A DNA stretch of 64,000 nucleotides from Nissolia schottii (GCA_003254905.1 QANU01013918.1:455471-519470), one strand, 5' to 3'. Numbered from the stretch's first letter, positions 1 through 13,543 are shown. A program made the numbers and translations. Notes: generated by a model from the sequence alone, not told the origin.

Positions 1-467
1 TCGTGTCCTGTGTCTCAAGCTTTTTCGTTTCTGGAACCCTTCCCCGTAGTGTGAATATGACGTGGGTTGCCTTGGCATTGAAGGTGGACGATGCCCAACA
101 AATTAAAGATTTTAGGCCGATAAGTATGGCGGGCCACATCTATAAAGTGATAGTCAAGGTTATGGCTAACCGCTTGAAAGTCGTGATGCCAATGCTGGTG
201 GGGAAGCCCAAACAGTATTTGTAAAGGAGAGGCAAATCCTTGATGGGGCACTTATCGCTTGTGAGACAGTGCAATGGTTCAAGAAGACAAAAGAAAAAAA
301 AACAAGCACTTATCCTAAAGCTAGACTTTGAGAAGGCATATGACTCTGTGAGATGGGTCTTTGTTGATCATGTCCTTGATCGGATGGGTTTTGGTGAAAA
401 CTGGAGAGCTTGGATTTGGAATTGTACGTCCTTGGCGAAGGTGTCGATCCTTGTGAATGGTATTTGA
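1..467 (+). mobile_element. LINE (L1-type) reverse transcriptase fragment
   Basis: This is a piece of the reverse transcriptase of a plant L1-like non-LTR retrotransposon, which would copy its RNA into DNA at a nicked target. The first frame (to about 224) reads DFRPIS and KVMANRLK, the usual start of the RT domain. The second part (from about 300) reads LKLDFEKAYDSVRW, RT motif A with its catalytic aspartate, then VSILVNG. The two parts lie in different frames, so at least one frameshift separates them. The YADD motif, endonuclease and RNase H parts are absent: the element runs off the left window edge and stops abruptly near 467, where unrelated sequence begins. It is inactive. Confidence 0.85.
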
Positions 468-1390
468 TAGGTGGAGTTTGTACTTAACATTGCATCATAA
501 AAATGTATGATTTTAATGCTTAATTAATATGTTGTGTACATTATCATCTTTTGTGAGAAATTGAGAAAAATTCAATTTAGGGTACTATTTTTATGTAGAT
601 TTTTTTGTCCTTTTTAATTTTTTATTATTGCAGAAAATAAATTGCCAAGAGGATTAATGAAGATTTAAAGGAGATTTGATAAGATACAAATTTTGAAGAA
701 GAGATTTGAAGAGAAGATTTGGATCATACAAGACAAGTTTGAATTCAAATTCAAAAAGATTTGGTTAAAGATTTGCTAACGATTTTTTAACGCTGACATT
801 GTCGCGGATTTTGCATTAGGATGGAGGGTGAATCTCAATTTGACATCAATTACAAAGTTGTAGATCTATCTCTTAGCTTTAATTGAAGATTTGAATCACC
901 TCAATCCGATATTTATAGCCAAAATTATCGCGATTTTACCAACTGTTATGTTGAAATTGGGGAATTTTCACCCACTTTGGGCCCATCCTCTATAAATAGA
1001 CATCCTCTCTCAACAACTTCACACAACTTCATACTCAGCCTCCACTTTTATTTTCTGCACTTTAATTTTTCCTTTTATTTTATGCACTTTAGGTTTAGTA
1101 GTGCTTAGTTATTAGTTCTTCAAAGATTGTTGGAACGCTCGCATTGGCAACGCAAGCTTCCAATTATTTGTGATGCTCTTCCGTTATTGTTTTCAGGTTT
1201 TGTTATTTTAATTCTCCATTATTTTCCACTCTCTTCTTTTCTTTATTTATTATGAGTCTTTATCCTCCGTCCATGGAGGAGTAGTTCCTTAATATCTTGC
1301 ATGCGGTAACTCTAGATTTGGATTAATTAGAGGTTATTGTGCTTAATATTTTTAATTCACTGTAATAGTTTAATGTCATTTTTTTAAAAA
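468..1390 (+). promoter_or_regulatory. Promoter-like block with TATA box, possibly an LTR remnant
   Basis: No coding sequence is seen. A strong TATA box (TATAAATA, 991-998) follows a GGGCCCATCC stretch and is followed by a pyrimidine-rich, CAACAACTTCACAC-type leader, as in plant promoters and in LTRs. The block starts exactly where the LINE fragment stops, which suggests an inserted element such as a solo LTR. No convincing terminal TG...CA pair, target duplication or partner LTR could be found, so the LTR reading stays weak. Confidence 0.35.
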
Positions 1391-3309
1391 AATAATACTG
1401 GAGCTCACATGACAGAAGTTAAAATTACTTATCAACTCAACTAATATATAAATTTATTTCTGCCATTAAATTGCTAATTGAAAATTTGTCTTATGAATTG
1501 CGTTGGTGTCCGTAGTTGCTTTATCTAAGCTAGCTATATATACAATTCTCTTTTATTCATATATCGTTTTATAATCAATCAGGCAATGTACTACAATCAG
1601 TCTCAGGAGAGAAACCATGTCATTTGTGGGGTCAACATTCTCATTCAAGACTAAAATTAAAATATAAGGATTGGGACAACACATGAATCGGGGATTTTTC
1701 CAACTATCTATGCTACTGACCTGCATTAGTATGTAAAGTAAAACCTTGAAAATTCCATGCATTGAATAATACAGCTAATTAATTGAAAAAATATTATCTC
1801 CATTTTGCTAATTTATTGTACCAAAAATAACAATTAAAGAAATTACAACTTGTTCAAATGATAATCACCTACTTCTCTCTTCAATATTAGATAACACTTT
1901 TCATTTAAAATTTTATTTAAAATTTTGTCTAAAATTAGTTGTCATTTGATTAATTAAAAAAAATTAATTGCTATTTTTCTAATTTTACTCGTACAATAAT
2001 TCACCCTGTATTTTAATTGAAAAAAAGATAATGGTAAGAGAAATAAAAATATTTTAAAGGTAGTTTAATTTAAACACTTGATATTTTTAATTGNTATATA
2101 TTGTGGTGTCATTGTCATGTATGAATTATGATGAGTGTTTTGTTACGTAATGAAAGATCAGTCCCAATATTAAGAGCAAAAATAAAGTAGCGCAACAAAT
2201 AAAGAAACAAGCGAATGTGAAATAACAAATGATATGATGATCTAATATAGTTTGGCTTAAAGCCTAAATTTGTTGAGTGCCTGAATAGATTGACCAAACG
2301 AAGCTCAAAGGCTTGATCAACAAAGCTGCATATGCATGCCTTAAATAAATAGGCAACGGACTGTCACAAAATGCCTTAATGCCGAAGGCATCTCTTTGCA
2401 CCGCCATGTGATGCACTAGAAGCCACCACTTGTTTCTGCCAGCTTCTCTACGTGAAGCAATGGCCAATGCCCAACAAGTATCGAAATAATTCAAGGTGGC
2501 TAAGAAAGGCTAAATATGTAGCCACAAGTTTTGACAAAAAGCCAAAAAACCAAGTTATGATAACTAAAATCAAAGCCACAACTCAACATGTTTCGACCTC
2601 CTAATTTTTTAAATTAGAGTATTTAATTGTCCTTAAAAATTAGTTAGTCTGGAGTTAATATAGTTAGTTACACTCATTAGCCATATTTATTGGTAAAAAA
2701 AAATTAATTTAGTTTTCTCACTATTCTCTTAATCCTTTCACTTTTTTAGATTCTCTGTCATAAATTTCAACACAATATCAAAGTGTTTCTTAAGATCGCT
2801 TATAAATAACTCAGATATTGATTTTTACAAATTCTGCACTCCACATGTCTAATTCTAGGTGTAATAAGACGTGTTAGAGTCTCACGTTGTTTAAAAATAT
2901 AGCTTAAATATAGTTTTTATAAGTACAAAATAATCATCTCCCTTAAACTAGTTTTTGAGATTGAGTCATGCCCGACTCAAGTCTTAAAATTTTATTTTTA
3001 AAATTTACTCATCAAGTTCTTTTCTTAACTATTTTCGATCACAACTAGTATGTGACCCGGACGAACTGAAATAAATACGAATAAAATTCATTGCTGAGCT
3101 TAAATGCAAATTGGCCTCGATACAACTTTCATATATTTAGACTATTAAAAGGTCTATTTTGAAGTTGAAAAACCTTTTATCTCATTCAGCTCCATGCAAT
3201 AGGGATATCAATTTGAAAAGAAAAATAATATTATCATAATTCAATTTAACACACAAAATCATAATAGCATGCCTCATTTAAAAAAATACTCCTAAGATCC
3301 TCGCTTTAG

Positions 3310-3344
<35 letters not shown>

Positions 3345-6000
3345 TACTACTTTACGTGCACTTTAGAAGATATGTGTCCATTATACATGTGGATAAGATG
3401 CATTTTTCTCCCCACAAGTACAGCCTTTGCTCATAAATCATTCTGAAGTAAAGAGAAAACAGAAAGAGGACTAATTTATTTTATTAGTGCTATGAGAAAA
3501 CTGGGTTTCTGGATCGCTATTTTGGTCACGGACGGACATTCCTTTCGGTTTTATGATGAAACCAGTGCTATAAGCCTATAAGACAAATAACGAAGCCCGA
3601 CACAAGAGGAGAACTTTGTTTGGTCGAAATACAAAGAGGGCAAGTTTTTAGTTTTGTTCAAAAAGAGTAGAAGTTATACAAATAATAAGTACTAAAGATT
3701 AGATACATGAGCCCATTCTCACCTGGAGCCCAATTTTCACAGCAGCAGGCCCATAGCCCATCAGGACCCATTGCCAACATTTTATAAGCACATAATGGTC
3801 CATGGGGTGAACATGGTAAGGGTTGGATCGGGCTTGACCCGGCTTTGGTGGGTTGAGTCGGGTCAATATTTGGTTTTTTGGGTGGGCACCCACTAGACCC
3901 ACGACTCGTTTGGACCAGGTCGAGTCAGGTTGGTGGGTGACAAATAATTTTTATAAAAAATCATTTTTTTATGATAAAAATATGTTTTTTAATTAAAATA
4001 TATATTGTTTTAATGCATAAAATGATATTATGCCAAAAAGAAAATAAATCTTTTTGGCTAGGGTAGAGACTTATGCTTTATGAATGACAAGCTTAGAATT
4101 GTTTGATTAGGCTTACATAACAGACCCTAGTGGTTTTAGGGTTTTATTGCAGATCAATCAATCCGAGACAGTGGAAAATTACTCATTGCCAGAAGATTCA
4201 TCCTCTGCGATAATGGAAATTCATCCTTTACTAGCAAAAGATCAAGTATACGGTGGTAGAGAATTGTCCTATGCTAGCAGGTGATCAAATCTTCGATACT
4301 AGATAAACATCCACTACCATCGATTCCAATAATGACTAGATAAATAGAGGCAAATATCTTTTCTGGTTTTGAATCTTCATCATCGTCTTCACCACTGTCC
4401 TCTAATTTGTCCTCCATAATGAATTCACTTTAGACAATAATAAGAGAAGATGGAGCCGTAGCAGAGAAGACAAAGTCACAGTAAAACAGAGATAAAGATC
4501 GAGATGAACAAGATCGTAGATCAGAAGACGTGCATGAGGCACAGCTACTGATGCACAAAGGCAATGAAAAAATTGCATGGAGGCGCATTGCGGTGGTGGT
4601 GGAAACGCACAGAAACGGCTAGGGATACACAACAACAGCATTGTTAGGGAGCAAAGAGAAAACCTTAACAGAGAGCTAGGGTCATGCCTCTTTACTAAAA
4701 AATGTTACTCACATATCCAACATTGTATCAAATAGGGCTACGAGGAAAAGAAAAATAAAAAATAAAAATATAGTGATGAAAAAGTTGAAATGTTTTGTGA
4801 ATCCAATGAATGATTTTTTTTTTTTATAAAGATAAGTCCAATGAACTTGAGCAAAAGAAAATCCCCAAAATTTCATTTCCTCTAATATAAAAAAAGAGCA
4901 ACATTCCACAAAAACAAAAAAAAAATATATATATTCGATTTACTCATTCTAGTGCGTATGACCGTTTAGTCAATTTTTTTATACTAAAAAAGAGTAATTA
5001 TTAGTTACTAGTGGGTTTTGACAAGTGTCAAACAATGGTAACCACCAAGTGAATAAAGATAATTTTTATTTATTTTTATTATAAATATGGAATTCAAAAA
5101 ATTATTAAATATCATAAGTAAAGATCAAAATTTAATTATCTTTTGAATCTTCGTTATTAATAGTTATCAATTACATAGAATAGAATAAAGTTAGTAATAT
5201 AATGAAATTATTTATTTGACAATCAACATATATGCTATATAAATAAATAAGTCTAACCAAAAATTATAGTTTGAGAATAAAAAAACCGAAAGTTCTAGTA
5301 TTTCAAAGATTTTTCATAAAAATATGAGCCATTAAATTAATTTAATAAGAAAAGTTGTGATTGACGTGTTCAGAACCCCCTCCTCTCTTTTTTTCTTTTT
5401 TTATATGTGGTCTATATACAACCAACAACATCCATCCTTTTCTTCTCCGCGATTACAGCATAGACAAACGACCATGGCATTCATTAAACCATGCCCCCCA
5501 TTTCTGGTTCATTCAAATTTAAAAATTATTTCCCATTTTCTGAGTCTTTTTCTCGCCCCCCAACAGTTCACCCCCAATTCTTCTTGTTCATACAAATTTC
5601 AAATCTGGCTGCTTGCTTCAGCTACAATCTCGGACTCGAAGAAAAAAGACACGCTAAAATAAAGGCCATAAGTGGTCTTAATTGTCCTAGATCAAATAAT
5701 CTTTAATTGTTTTATTTTTTGTTGATTATTAAATACGTAGGATTCAGTGATGGACATTCGAGGGGAAAATTTGTCCTAATTAAGGTCAAAGGTTCGTTAG
5801 GTATTTGTCTATACAGGTACGGTGATTTTTTATTTTTTCATTCTTATGGTTAAAAGATATTTTTTCATTCTCATCAGTTAAGATCAAATCACGCCAATAT
5901 AATTAAAGAATAAAGTGAGTTATTATCATATCATACTTTTTGATTAAATATGTATTATGATATATTTGGAACTGTATTCATATATCTCACCGTTGAGCAT
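1391..6000. other. Intergenic AT-rich DNA, no gene seen
   Basis: No gene could be supported. Open frames here are short, lack recognisable domains and mostly follow low-complexity sequence. An ambiguous base (N) sits at 2094. Near 3820-3940 there is a GC-richer patch with repeated GGGTCGGGT/GACCCG-type words, as in the subterminal regions of plant hAT elements, but no paired ends were found. Confidence 0.6.
3310..3342. repeat. (ATT)n microsatellite
   Basis: About ten ATT/TTA triplets in a row, ending in ACTACTAC. A simple repeat. Confidence 0.95.
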
Positions 6001-6007
6001 GATCTCT

Positions 6008-6150
6008 TAATTAAATTTTTTGTCGTATGTTATTAAATATAATATTTTATTATTTTTTTATGATTTATATTATGTATAAAATTTATCTTATTAATTAATA
6101 ATGAAAAATCACATTTTATAATATATGACAAAAAAATTCAATTTAGATAA
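6008..6150. mobile_element. Foldback element (MITE-like)
   Basis: The left arm (about 6008-6045, TAATTAAATTTTTTGTCGTATG) and the right arm (about 6112-6150), read on the opposite strand, match over some 35-40 bp with a few differences. An AT-rich centre of about 65 bp separates them. The shape fits a short non-autonomous DNA transposon. No protein is encoded and no clear target duplication was found. Confidence 0.45.
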
Positions 6151-6457
6151 TCAACCCATTTCCCTCGCCGTCATTCATTAATGTTGTGTAAAATTAGAGA
6201 ATAAAAAGATAAATGAGTATATATTTGATGCTGCTTCGGGCTTCTTTGTAAGGAGTCAAGTAAGGCCAAATGGTCCAAAACTCGCGCAAGAAATACAATG
6301 GAACCGGCCTATGACTCTTAACATTAAAAAATTAACTTTTTAGCCTTTGGTTACAAGACATTAGGAACTATTTTAACTCAAATTAGTGTATACAATTGAC
6401 TAACTAGACTCACATTTTGCTATTTCAATAACTAAAACGTTAATTTCTCAATTCCAT

Positions 6458-6475
6458 AAATCAAAGTGACTCTAT
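6458..6475. repeat. Target site duplication, left copy (LINE)
   Basis: AAATCAAAGTGACTCTAT is repeated exactly at 8162-8179 after the A-rich tail of the LINE. The tail shares A residues with the repeat, so its exact edge may shift by up to three bases. Confidence 0.9.
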
Positions 6476-8161
6476 GAGAAAGTTTTGCAGAGCATCGTAT
6501 AATCCATGTTGTAAGTTGGGTCAAAATTTATCTCCCCAAGAGCAAGGGAGGTTTGGAGTTTAGAAAGACTAGAGATCTCAGTGATGCATTTCCTATGAAA
6601 CTTGCTTGGGGTCTAGTAACGCACATGGAAACACTTCGGGTTCGTATTTTAAGGGCCAAATACTCATGTGGTGTGGATGTAATTCTAACTATTCATTCTA
6701 AGAGTAACGCTTTGACAGCTCGGAGAGGTATTACTCGTGCATGGCCCCTTGTAGATAATAACATTATCTAGAGGGTTGGTAATGGTCGCTCAATTAACTT
6801 CTGGCATGATCATTGGATCACTGGTACTAATAATTTGAGCGATTTCTCCATCCAATATATTGATGTAGATAGCAACTATGAGAAAGTAGCTGATTTTACG
6901 TTGAACGGTAATTGAAATCAAGTAAAATTGTATCAATTTTTAAATTCTAATTTTGTGAATATTATTGTATTTATGAAAGCCCATGCCAATAATATGGGGC
7001 TTGATGAGATTGGTTGGTTTCCTTCTATGAACGATAAATTTAATATTAAATCTTCCTATGATATTGTCCTATTTGATTTTGGAGATTACAGAAAAGCTCT
7101 TAAAGGATATCTGGAATATTAAAGGCTCTAAAGAATTATTGCTTTTATATGGATTATTGAGCATGAGGCACTCTTAACTAACCAATTAAGGTGGAGAAGA
7201 GATATGACTGATGATCCCATGTGTCCCCGCTATGGGGCTGCTGAGGAAACAATGGTCCATGTCCTCTGTGATTGCAGTATTGCGGAAGAGACACGGAAGA
7301 GCATTGTACATCGTTCTTTTCACGTTGTCTTTTTTTAGGCTGAATTTGAAGATTGGATGAAGGAGAACATTTCAACAAGAACGTGCTCTCTAAATGAGGT
7401 GGAATGGCCTGTCATTTTTGCTACCAACTGTAACTCCATTTGGCAAGCTAGGAATGATTGGATATTTGAGCATCAATGAATCTCCTCAACTGCCCTTGCT
7501 GGTAAATCTGTGGCTCTTACTAAAGAGTACCATCGCATGAGAATGTCTACAATCGCTGCCAGGGAGGTGGTTCCCCAAGTTGAGGTTGTGCATATTGCTT
7601 AGGAACAACCCCCCGATAGCTTGGACCAAGCTTAATGTTGATGGTTCTGTCTCCAATTCGGGTGCAACTACTGCTGCAGCTTGTGGTGGGATTATTAGGG
7701 ATCACCATTAGAACTTTATCTTAATATTCAACCATAATATTGGGTCCTACTCAATCACTTTTGCTAAGCTGTGGGGTACCTTTGCTGGCATTTCCTGGGC
7801 AACCCAATGTAGATTTTAGCAAGTGATTCTTCAGATGGATTCCAAATGTGCTATAAAGTTCCTCCATGACCCCCCAGATCCCTGCCATCCTTGCTCCTCC
7901 TTGGTGAAGGGTATTAGTGCGATTATGGCTTCCAATTGCACTGTCTAGATTAGGCATGTCTATAGGGAAGCTAACTCTTGTACTAATATGATGGTCAAGC
8001 ATGATCACAATTGGTATCCACACCTATGAGTCTATTCCGAGTTTTCTATCTTTAGCTCTACTAGCGGATAGAGTGTGCACCTTGTTTTCCCATATTGCGA
8101 GTCTATAGTCTATGGGTTGTTTTAGGGCGTGTTGCCCCATTGTCAATAAAAATAAAATAAA
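6476..8161 (+). mobile_element. 5'-truncated LINE, 3' end with zf-RVT and RNase H domains
   Basis: This is the 3' part of a plant L1-type non-LTR retrotransposon. It starts after the RT catalytic core (GLEFRKTRDLSDAF, then VGNGRSINFWHDHWI). It continues through a zinc-binding zf-RVT region (about 7190-7280; DPMCPRYGAAEETMVHVLCDC, an eroded Cys/His pattern). It ends in an RNase H domain (about 7610-8030; KLNVDGS, MDSKCAIKFL, YREANSC). The 3' end is an A-rich AATAAAAATAAAATAAAAA tail. An 18-bp direct repeat, AAATCAAAGTGACTCTAT, flanks it at 6458-6475 and 8162-8179, as expected for target-primed reverse transcription. Several in-frame stops and frameshifts show it is dead. The perfect duplication suggests a fairly recent insertion of an already defective or 5'-truncated copy. 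Confidence 0.9.
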
Positions 8162-8179
8162 AAATCAAAGTGACTCTAT
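8162..8179. repeat. Target site duplication, right copy (LINE)
   Basis: Exact copy of 6458-6475. It marks the 3' boundary of the LINE insertion. Confidence 0.9.
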
Positions 8180-10465
8180 AATTTTAGGGATAAAAGTGGA
8201 CAATAACTCAGCTATTGATGATGGTATTTAGGCAAGTGTAATGTGAGTCTCAACTTCTCCACTCTAATAACTCTGTTTTAACCTTTTAGTGTCAATAATT
8301 CTATGATTTGATATCAATTCTAACAATATATATCTTGGTTAGGAGATCTTGATTGAAGCCTGGAGTTGATGAAGTGTAGGATCTTGTGAATTGAACCTTT
8401 GGAGCGATGTCTCTGTTGTTATATAGTTACTGCTTTCAGTGAATTTTTCTCTATTACAAACCTGATTTCTGCAATACATTTTTGTTGATTGCTGTTTTGA
8501 ACTTCATCAATAATTGTTGATAGACATACTTGCTTCATTTGTGTTGTCATTCATCTGACTTAGTCAAGGAAATTGAAGACATCTTCAAAATGGAAGACAT
8601 GATTGCATTTTCTTTCTTCTTATTTTTTTCTTTAGCCAAGCAAGCAACAAAAAAACTTTGTCATTTTCTTTCTCTCAATTTTCTCATTCATCTCAATATC
8701 TGATTAATTAGAGATTCAGCATTATGTACTGTTCCTTGTAGCTTTCTTTTGGTTGTTTGATATGTAGCCTCCTCCTAATTACAATGTGCAGTATTGAAAT
8801 AAGCACATTGCACATTGCACATTGCACAGTGCACGTGACTATTATCTTTTATTTCTTAATTGTAAGGGTATATTGTTGGAGTACTGAAATTTTAATAAAG
8901 ATGTAGTTTAAAAAAAAATTGAAACATTTTTTAAGGAAAAAAAAAGTAAAACATTTGTCCCATAACTTTTTAAGTCATCTTCTATCATATGTAAAAGAGG
9001 GTTGTCAGTGTGTGTGATGAGAACTAATAAAAGTAAATGTGCGCGCTAGTATTATAAATGCAAAGACTATCTTTTATTTTTATAAGACTTGAACTTGTGA
9101 ATTTTACCATTAAGTTAAGACTCATGACTAATATTGTATCATATAATATAAATATGTACACACATATATATATTATATCATACAAAATATCATATCATAC
9201 AAAAAAAAATCCCTTCACAATGTCATTGTAAATTATTTCTCATAAAGTTAAATTCTATTTTTCCATGGTAACAATTCTATTTTTTCCCCCCTTCTTATAA
9301 TGCCCTACTAATTGTGAGACTAGTAATTCTCTAGCTATATGTGTGGAGTTTGGTATTACTCTCTCCTATATGTACCCCTCTCTTACTTAGAAAAGCAGCA
9401 TTGAAATATTTTTTTGCCCATGGGGCATTATTGAGATGTCATTGATCCCTTACTTTTCAAAGGTCTTGAGTGGAATATGAATATTGAGCAAAAGTAAGAA
9501 AACCTAATGAAGGAGCCATGTTCGTATGTAACCTAAAGGTGGAAAAAGGTTTGACCAAGATGGGGCCAATGCTGGGTTGTACCTATTACAGAATGGCCTC
9601 AAAAGGAATATCATGAGACTGTAACTTAAATTCAAAGCGTGCCTTTATCTATGTTGTTGTCATCCCTCGTTGCCACAAAACTACAGGGACCAAAAATAAA
9701 TAAATAAATAAATAAATAAAAGGGGCTCTTAGTTGGGGCAGAGGGTAAATATAAGAAAAAGAAGTTTATGTCTTCAGTTTTAATTTAAGATACTATGCTG
9801 ACATCCATTGAAATTTTATTAAATATAGATAGGTGTATTAACATGATATTTTGTATTAAAATAAATATAAATAATATAACTCGTAAATATAAAATTGTTA
9901 CTTGCACCTAAAAACATAATTATAAATGCCAAAAAAAATAACTAAGTGTGGTTGACGCTTATTTTTTTCTTCTTCTTTAAAGTAGACTTTTATTTATTTT
10001 TTAGTGCTTGTAACTATGTTTATCTACTATATTTCGAGTAAATATATACAACTCATACTACACACAGGAAAGACATCTAACTTTTCAATGTCCATTCATA
10101 GACATCATCATTTGGTGCAAGAAGTCACCAACCTCTGACCCCTTTTTGGGCACTTAAAAATGTAGACCAGTTCTGTAGCTTATTCCTTTAGTAGCTTATT
10201 TACCCTTCCATCTTATAGTATTACCCTTTGACAGTTCCATATAACTGCAGAGTCACACTGTAATATTCTGTCATCCTATGTGCCACATATTATACATTAA
10301 TTTAATTAACATTTTGCCTTCATTTGCTGGGTGATGAGAATTTCTTATCTCTCTGCATATTTATGAATCAGGAAAAAAAAGAAAGCCTCATGCAACTTGA
10401 TCTGAGAAGTGAAAACTAACATTTTTGTTTTAATTAAATTACTGACATTCGAAACTTATTACTAA
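8180..10465. other. Intergenic DNA with simple repeats
   Basis: No gene is seen. A short tandem array of CACATTG (about 8805-8833) and an (AAAT)n microsatellite (about 9695-9720) are present. The remainder is AT-rich sequence without recognisable coding or RNA structure. Confidence 0.6.
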
Positions 10466-10480
10466 AATATATATGGAAAC

Positions 10481-10629
10481 AAACCAACGGGGGTTGGTCC
10501 AAGTGGTAAGCGGCTTGGTATCGCTTAAGCAAGGTCCCGAGTTTGAGACCTTGTGAACGCAGTTATCCCCGCTGGGAGACTCACTCGCCATAGCCAGGTG
10601 CGCGACCCAGGGCAACCTAAAAAAAAATA
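10481..10629 (+). mobile_element. tRNA-derived SINE, copy 1 (internally shortened)
   Basis: A short non-autonomous retroposon transcribed by RNA polymerase III. The 5' part resembles a tRNA: an A box at 10495-10505 (TGGTCCAAGTG, fits TRGYNNARNNG) and a degenerate B box at 10540-10550 (AGTTTGAGACC). It ends GGCAACCTA plus an A tail. An imperfect duplication of about 14 bp (ATATATATGGAAAC against ATATATATTGAAAC) flanks it. A second copy lies at 40449-40640 on the other strand; compared with it this copy lacks about 43 bp between CGCGACCCAG and GCAACCTA. It is not a functional tRNA gene, because no acceptor stem pairs. Confidence 0.85.
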
Positions 10630-10649
10630 TATATATATTGAAACCGTTG

Positions 10650-13400
10650 GTTAAAAAATCACTACCTTAACTAGTTTCATGTTATTTTTTTTTAAATAAA
10701 AAAATCTAGTGCTTTAATAACATGTTTGTTTTAAATTTTTATATTTATTATTTTTCAAGAGTATCGCATCACCTAACAAAGGGATTCCTTTTGATGGTAT
10801 TTTCTTGAAATTGAATTCAAGAACAGATGTAAATTCAAACTCATTCCACTCAAACCAACACCTTAATTATTGATTGTTTGTTTAAGATTTATCTCAATGT
10901 TAAATTGCGTTGATCAAAAGGAGGCATGGAGAAACCAAAAACATGCATGCTGAACGTTTTAAGTTAACAATAAGATTCAATTTAAGAAAGCATGTTACTT
11001 TGAAATTGATAGTTATATACTATATATTTTCTCCCTCTTATTAGCACACTATTTATCCACGCTTACTTCTAAGGTCTAAACCTACAAATTAACTTAAACA
11101 CAGCAAAATCTCATTTAGACTAAACTCATTTAAATTGCAACTGGATCCACTTAAACCATTTTATATTCAACTTTAATTAAATTTTTATCCACCAAAAGCT
11201 TTCTCTTGTTGCTACATATAACAATTAAACTTTTTTCAAAAAAAAAGTATTTTTAAACTTACAAAACCAATATGAGAATTTATACACTAAATCATATGCA
11301 TCCACAATTAGGAATATATATACTGCAGTATACCATTATACGGAGAAAGATCATTGTCTACGCTTGTCATCTTAATAGATAGGGCTACCATATGTAGATG
11401 ATTGATGGCCACAATATATGTTAGGCAGCCTACTGAATTGAAATATATATGGATATAAATTAAACACATGAAATTTTCTGTACTTTATCAAAAAAATTAT
11501 TTTAATTTTTTTAACTTCTGATGCCGACATATAATTTCCTATCTACAACGGAGAATCTGATCTGTAACTAATTTTATTATTAACAAAGACATTCAATCAT
11601 ATTTTAACACATCAATAAAAATGATAGAATTTTGAGTTAGTTAATATCAAAGTTCATCACTTCAGATGATGTGATAAAATATGATTGAATGGTTGAGTAA
11701 AATTCTTTTACGACCTATATCAATCAATTAAACTCAACTAATAATTCCAAAGTCTATTATTCTTCACTGTACGTATAGGTCACCGTCGATGTGCCTCATT
11801 GAGACATTGAGGGTGTAATATTCCCCTATGGGGCTCAGGTTTGTATTCTATCCCAAATTGCGCTTTGTCCTTGCCCTGCTACAATGAAAGGGAATAAGGC
11901 TGAAACCAACCTTCCAAATCAAGGAAGGGATATAGGGAAACAGCGTTTGTAATTTGAACATTAAAATTTGCAACCATGCTTCACTTGGTCATTGTAAAAA
12001 CAAAAAAGTCATCACACAAAAGATAATAATGTAACATCTTTTTTCAATTGAAACCATGCTAATAGCAGAAGGGGCATTGTGCAAATATCATTTTTCAAAT
12101 GGGGGAGGGCGAATTTAATGCCTTGAGCCCTATGCACTGGATGGCAGGTATGAAGGAGAATTGGGGCACTCCACTTACTCTCTTGCAGAGTTTAGGACAC
12201 ATGTGGTGCCAAATTGAGCTTGCTCATCACATTTATCTTACTTTGTCTTGTATAAAAGAAGAAAACAAATCAGCAAGGATAGGGAAAGATCAGGGAATTA
12301 ACTCTCTCTCACCCACACACATACACCCTCGCTCTCTCTCTCCAAGTCATTCTGGGCTTTTGTTTGCTTCTTTGAGCATTAACTTTACTAATGCAATTTC
12401 CTTTTATTCAAATTTTATTTTATTTTTTTGGTGTTTTTAGGGTATTTTCACCCTATTATCACATAAGAAGACTATTTCTCGATGCGCAGTTAGACTCGTG
12501 CTTCTAAATGACGTCATTTCGGAGAGGAGCTCAAAATCTAGAGAGATCAACAACAACAAACTAAATAAAAAATCATACGAGCAAATCAAATGTCATCTTT
12601 TAACCAAAAATTTTAAGTAACTGAATTTATGAATCCTCTATGAATTCTCACTTATATATTATTCATTTAGTCCATCGCTAATTCATGTGAGATTTTTCTA
12701 CATTTACACTTAAAACTCAACATAACAATTGATTATGTCTCAATCACTGTGCTAATACTTCTTGGTGGGTAAAGTAAACCACTGCATGATTATGTTGAGG
12801 AATTTATTCTTGGAGTAAAAAATGTAGACAGCAATTATCTTTATTTTTTTATTCAAGTATATGAACAGTGGATATTATTTTCAAACTTTATATATATAAT
12901 TTTTTTAATTTTGGAAAAAAAAATGAAAAGAAATGGGTACAATTAAAAGGTGTCTGAATTTTCCAAAAGGGAGAGAGAGAGAAGAAAACTCCAATAATAC
13001 AGTGGATATTTTGTACATTGGGAGCAGTCACGAGGGAAGAGAGAACTCTAAATATTTTAGATCTAAAAGAATAATGTTTATGAATGCCCTGTTGCACACT
13101 TTCTCAGCCAAACAACATATAAAACAACGAAACTGATGCCTGCAACAAACATAAATATTCTGCGCACAATGATACAAAAGCCATATTGATTGCCTTAACA
13201 GAATATCAATACAGAATGGCTTTTCAATTCATCTGAATACAAACGCAGCACTAATTTATTCACCCCCCCATTCTGCCCACTTTTTACAACGTACTGTAGT
13301 ACCCCCTTAATTAGGACCACATTCAATAATAATATATAATAAATAAATAAATAAATAAAATAAAATAGAAAGAACCTAATTATATAATATACTTTGAAGT
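10650..13400. other. Intergenic AT-rich DNA, no gene seen
   Basis: No gene could be supported. An open frame at 12099-12440 has no recognisable domain and overlaps a TATA-like TTGTATAAAAG and a CT/CA-rich stretch (about 12300-12345), so it looks more like an untranslated or repeat-derived leader. An (AAAT)n repeat lies near 13335-13365. A foldback element is listed separately. Confidence 0.55.
11590..11691. mobile_element. Short foldback element (stem-loop)
   Basis: A 25-bp arm at 11590-11614 is the reverse complement of 11667-11691 with a single mismatch, separated by a loop of 52 bp. This fits a MITE remnant. The pairing is good enough to form an RNA hairpin if transcribed, but no known miRNA was recognised in it. 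Confidence 0.6.
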
Positions 13401-13543
13401 CATGGTCTCCAAAATAGCTAGCACATTTCATTGAAGAGAAGGGAGGTTAATTTAATAATAAGGTTCCTTAATTTGTTGCAAGCCAATATATGTATACCGC
13501 AATATTTAATTGTTGCATGCTTGGCTGCCGCAAATAATTGGAA

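Noticed and set aside
5357-5706. 101-aa and 71-aa overlapping open frames
   Set aside because: Low-complexity F/S/P-rich translation in two frames, with no splice partner or homologous domain recognised.
10481-10560. tRNA gene
   Set aside because: A and B boxes are present, but acceptor and anticodon stems do not form and an A tail and flanking duplication are present, so it is a SINE.
12099-12440. 113-aa plus-strand open frame
   Set aside because: No domain, and it overlaps a TATA-like box and CT/CA-rich simple sequence.
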